Assembly (NCBI GenBank): GCA_944320135.1
Contig: CALUGI010000028.1
Coordinates: 1 to 41,626 of the forward strand
Length of the DNA stretch: 41,626 bases
Direction of reading: 5' to 3'
Source of the DNA: an uncultured Phocaeicola sp.
GTDB taxonomy: Bacteria; Bacteroidota; Bacteroidia; Bacteroidales; Bacteroidaceae
Shown here: positions 41,600 through 41,626 of the stretch, one piece after another
How the letters are laid out: each line of letters begins with the position of its first letter
Numbering within the stretch: the first letter of the stretch is position 1
Program-made: the position numbers and the translations under genes
Notes under the pieces: generated by a model
The model's input: the letters and a program-made list of their open reading frames with translations, nothing else
Databases searched by the model: none
What the model was told of the DNA's origin: nothing

Positions 41600-41626
41600 A
41601 CAATTTAGGTGTATCAAATTGTAGCT

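Overview
The window looks like a chromosomal segment of a Bacteroidales bacterium, most likely Bacteroidaceae (Bacteroides/Phocaeicola-like). The evidence is many Bacteroidetes-type -7 promoter boxes (TAnnTTTG) close upstream of genes, weak Shine-Dalgarno sequences, a galM - sugar/H+ symporter - galK operon typical of gut Bacteroides, HU-CCDC81/SPOR and DUF6057-like proteins typical of that order, a patatin/outer-membrane-barrel protein, and an [FeFe] hydrogenase with its HydE/HydG/HydF maturases. The species cannot be fixed from the sequence alone. No IS element, prophage or CRISPR array is visible.

Layout. 1-1061: 5' part of an ABC-F ATPase gene (minus). 1275-3459: a two-gene, more AT-rich island encoding a DNA methyltransferase and a probable restriction nuclease. 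3727-5494: grpE-dnaJ. 5700-7635: a small exported protein and folC. 7658-11619: galactose operon galM - MFS transporter - galK with a promoter overlapped by an inverted repeat. 11653-11852: two terminator hairpins and tRNA-Arg(ACG). 11928-14240: PlpD-like patatin-barrel protein. 14590-17882: thioredoxin-fold protein lacking active-site cysteines, serB with two ACT domains, and a DEAD-box helicase. 17962-20164: lipoprotein and UDP-glucose dehydrogenase (minus). 20281-21929: an HU-CCDC81/SPOR membrane protein and an FHA/zinc-ribbon protein. 21984-27617: [FeFe] hydrogenase, hydE, hydG, hydF and a YjbR/MmcQ gene. 27839-30866 (minus): fhs and a degenerate CbiA-like protein. 31165-32841: YqhD-like alcohol dehydrogenase and a Nim-type flavoprotein. 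32912-41309 (minus): flavodoxin-like, DUF6057-like, glgB, yhcH, inositol monophosphatase, a 14-repeat MORN protein, an M16-like protein lacking HxxEH, and kdsB. 41388-41460: tRNA-Gly(CCC).

How the genes work together. The central block is an H2-metabolism locus. The hydrogenase has three iron-sulphur clusters plus an H-cluster domain and the complete radical-SAM/GTPase maturation set in one direction. Formate-tetrahydrofolate ligase and an iron alcohol dehydrogenase lie nearby and would suit fermentative one-carbon and reductant disposal. The gal operon imports and phosphorylates galactose. ugd, glgB and kdsB serve polysaccharide, glycogen and LPS synthesis.

The main non-routine signals are: the orphan restriction-modification pair with a non-canonical nuclease motif; the CbiA-like protein that has lost both its Walker-A Thr and its glutaminase Cys and is paired with fhs; a 37-nt promoter-like element found twice (and a 21-nt core of it a third time, upstream of serB); a family of GC-rich intergenic repeats in at least seven gaps; and an inverted repeat sitting on the gal promoter.
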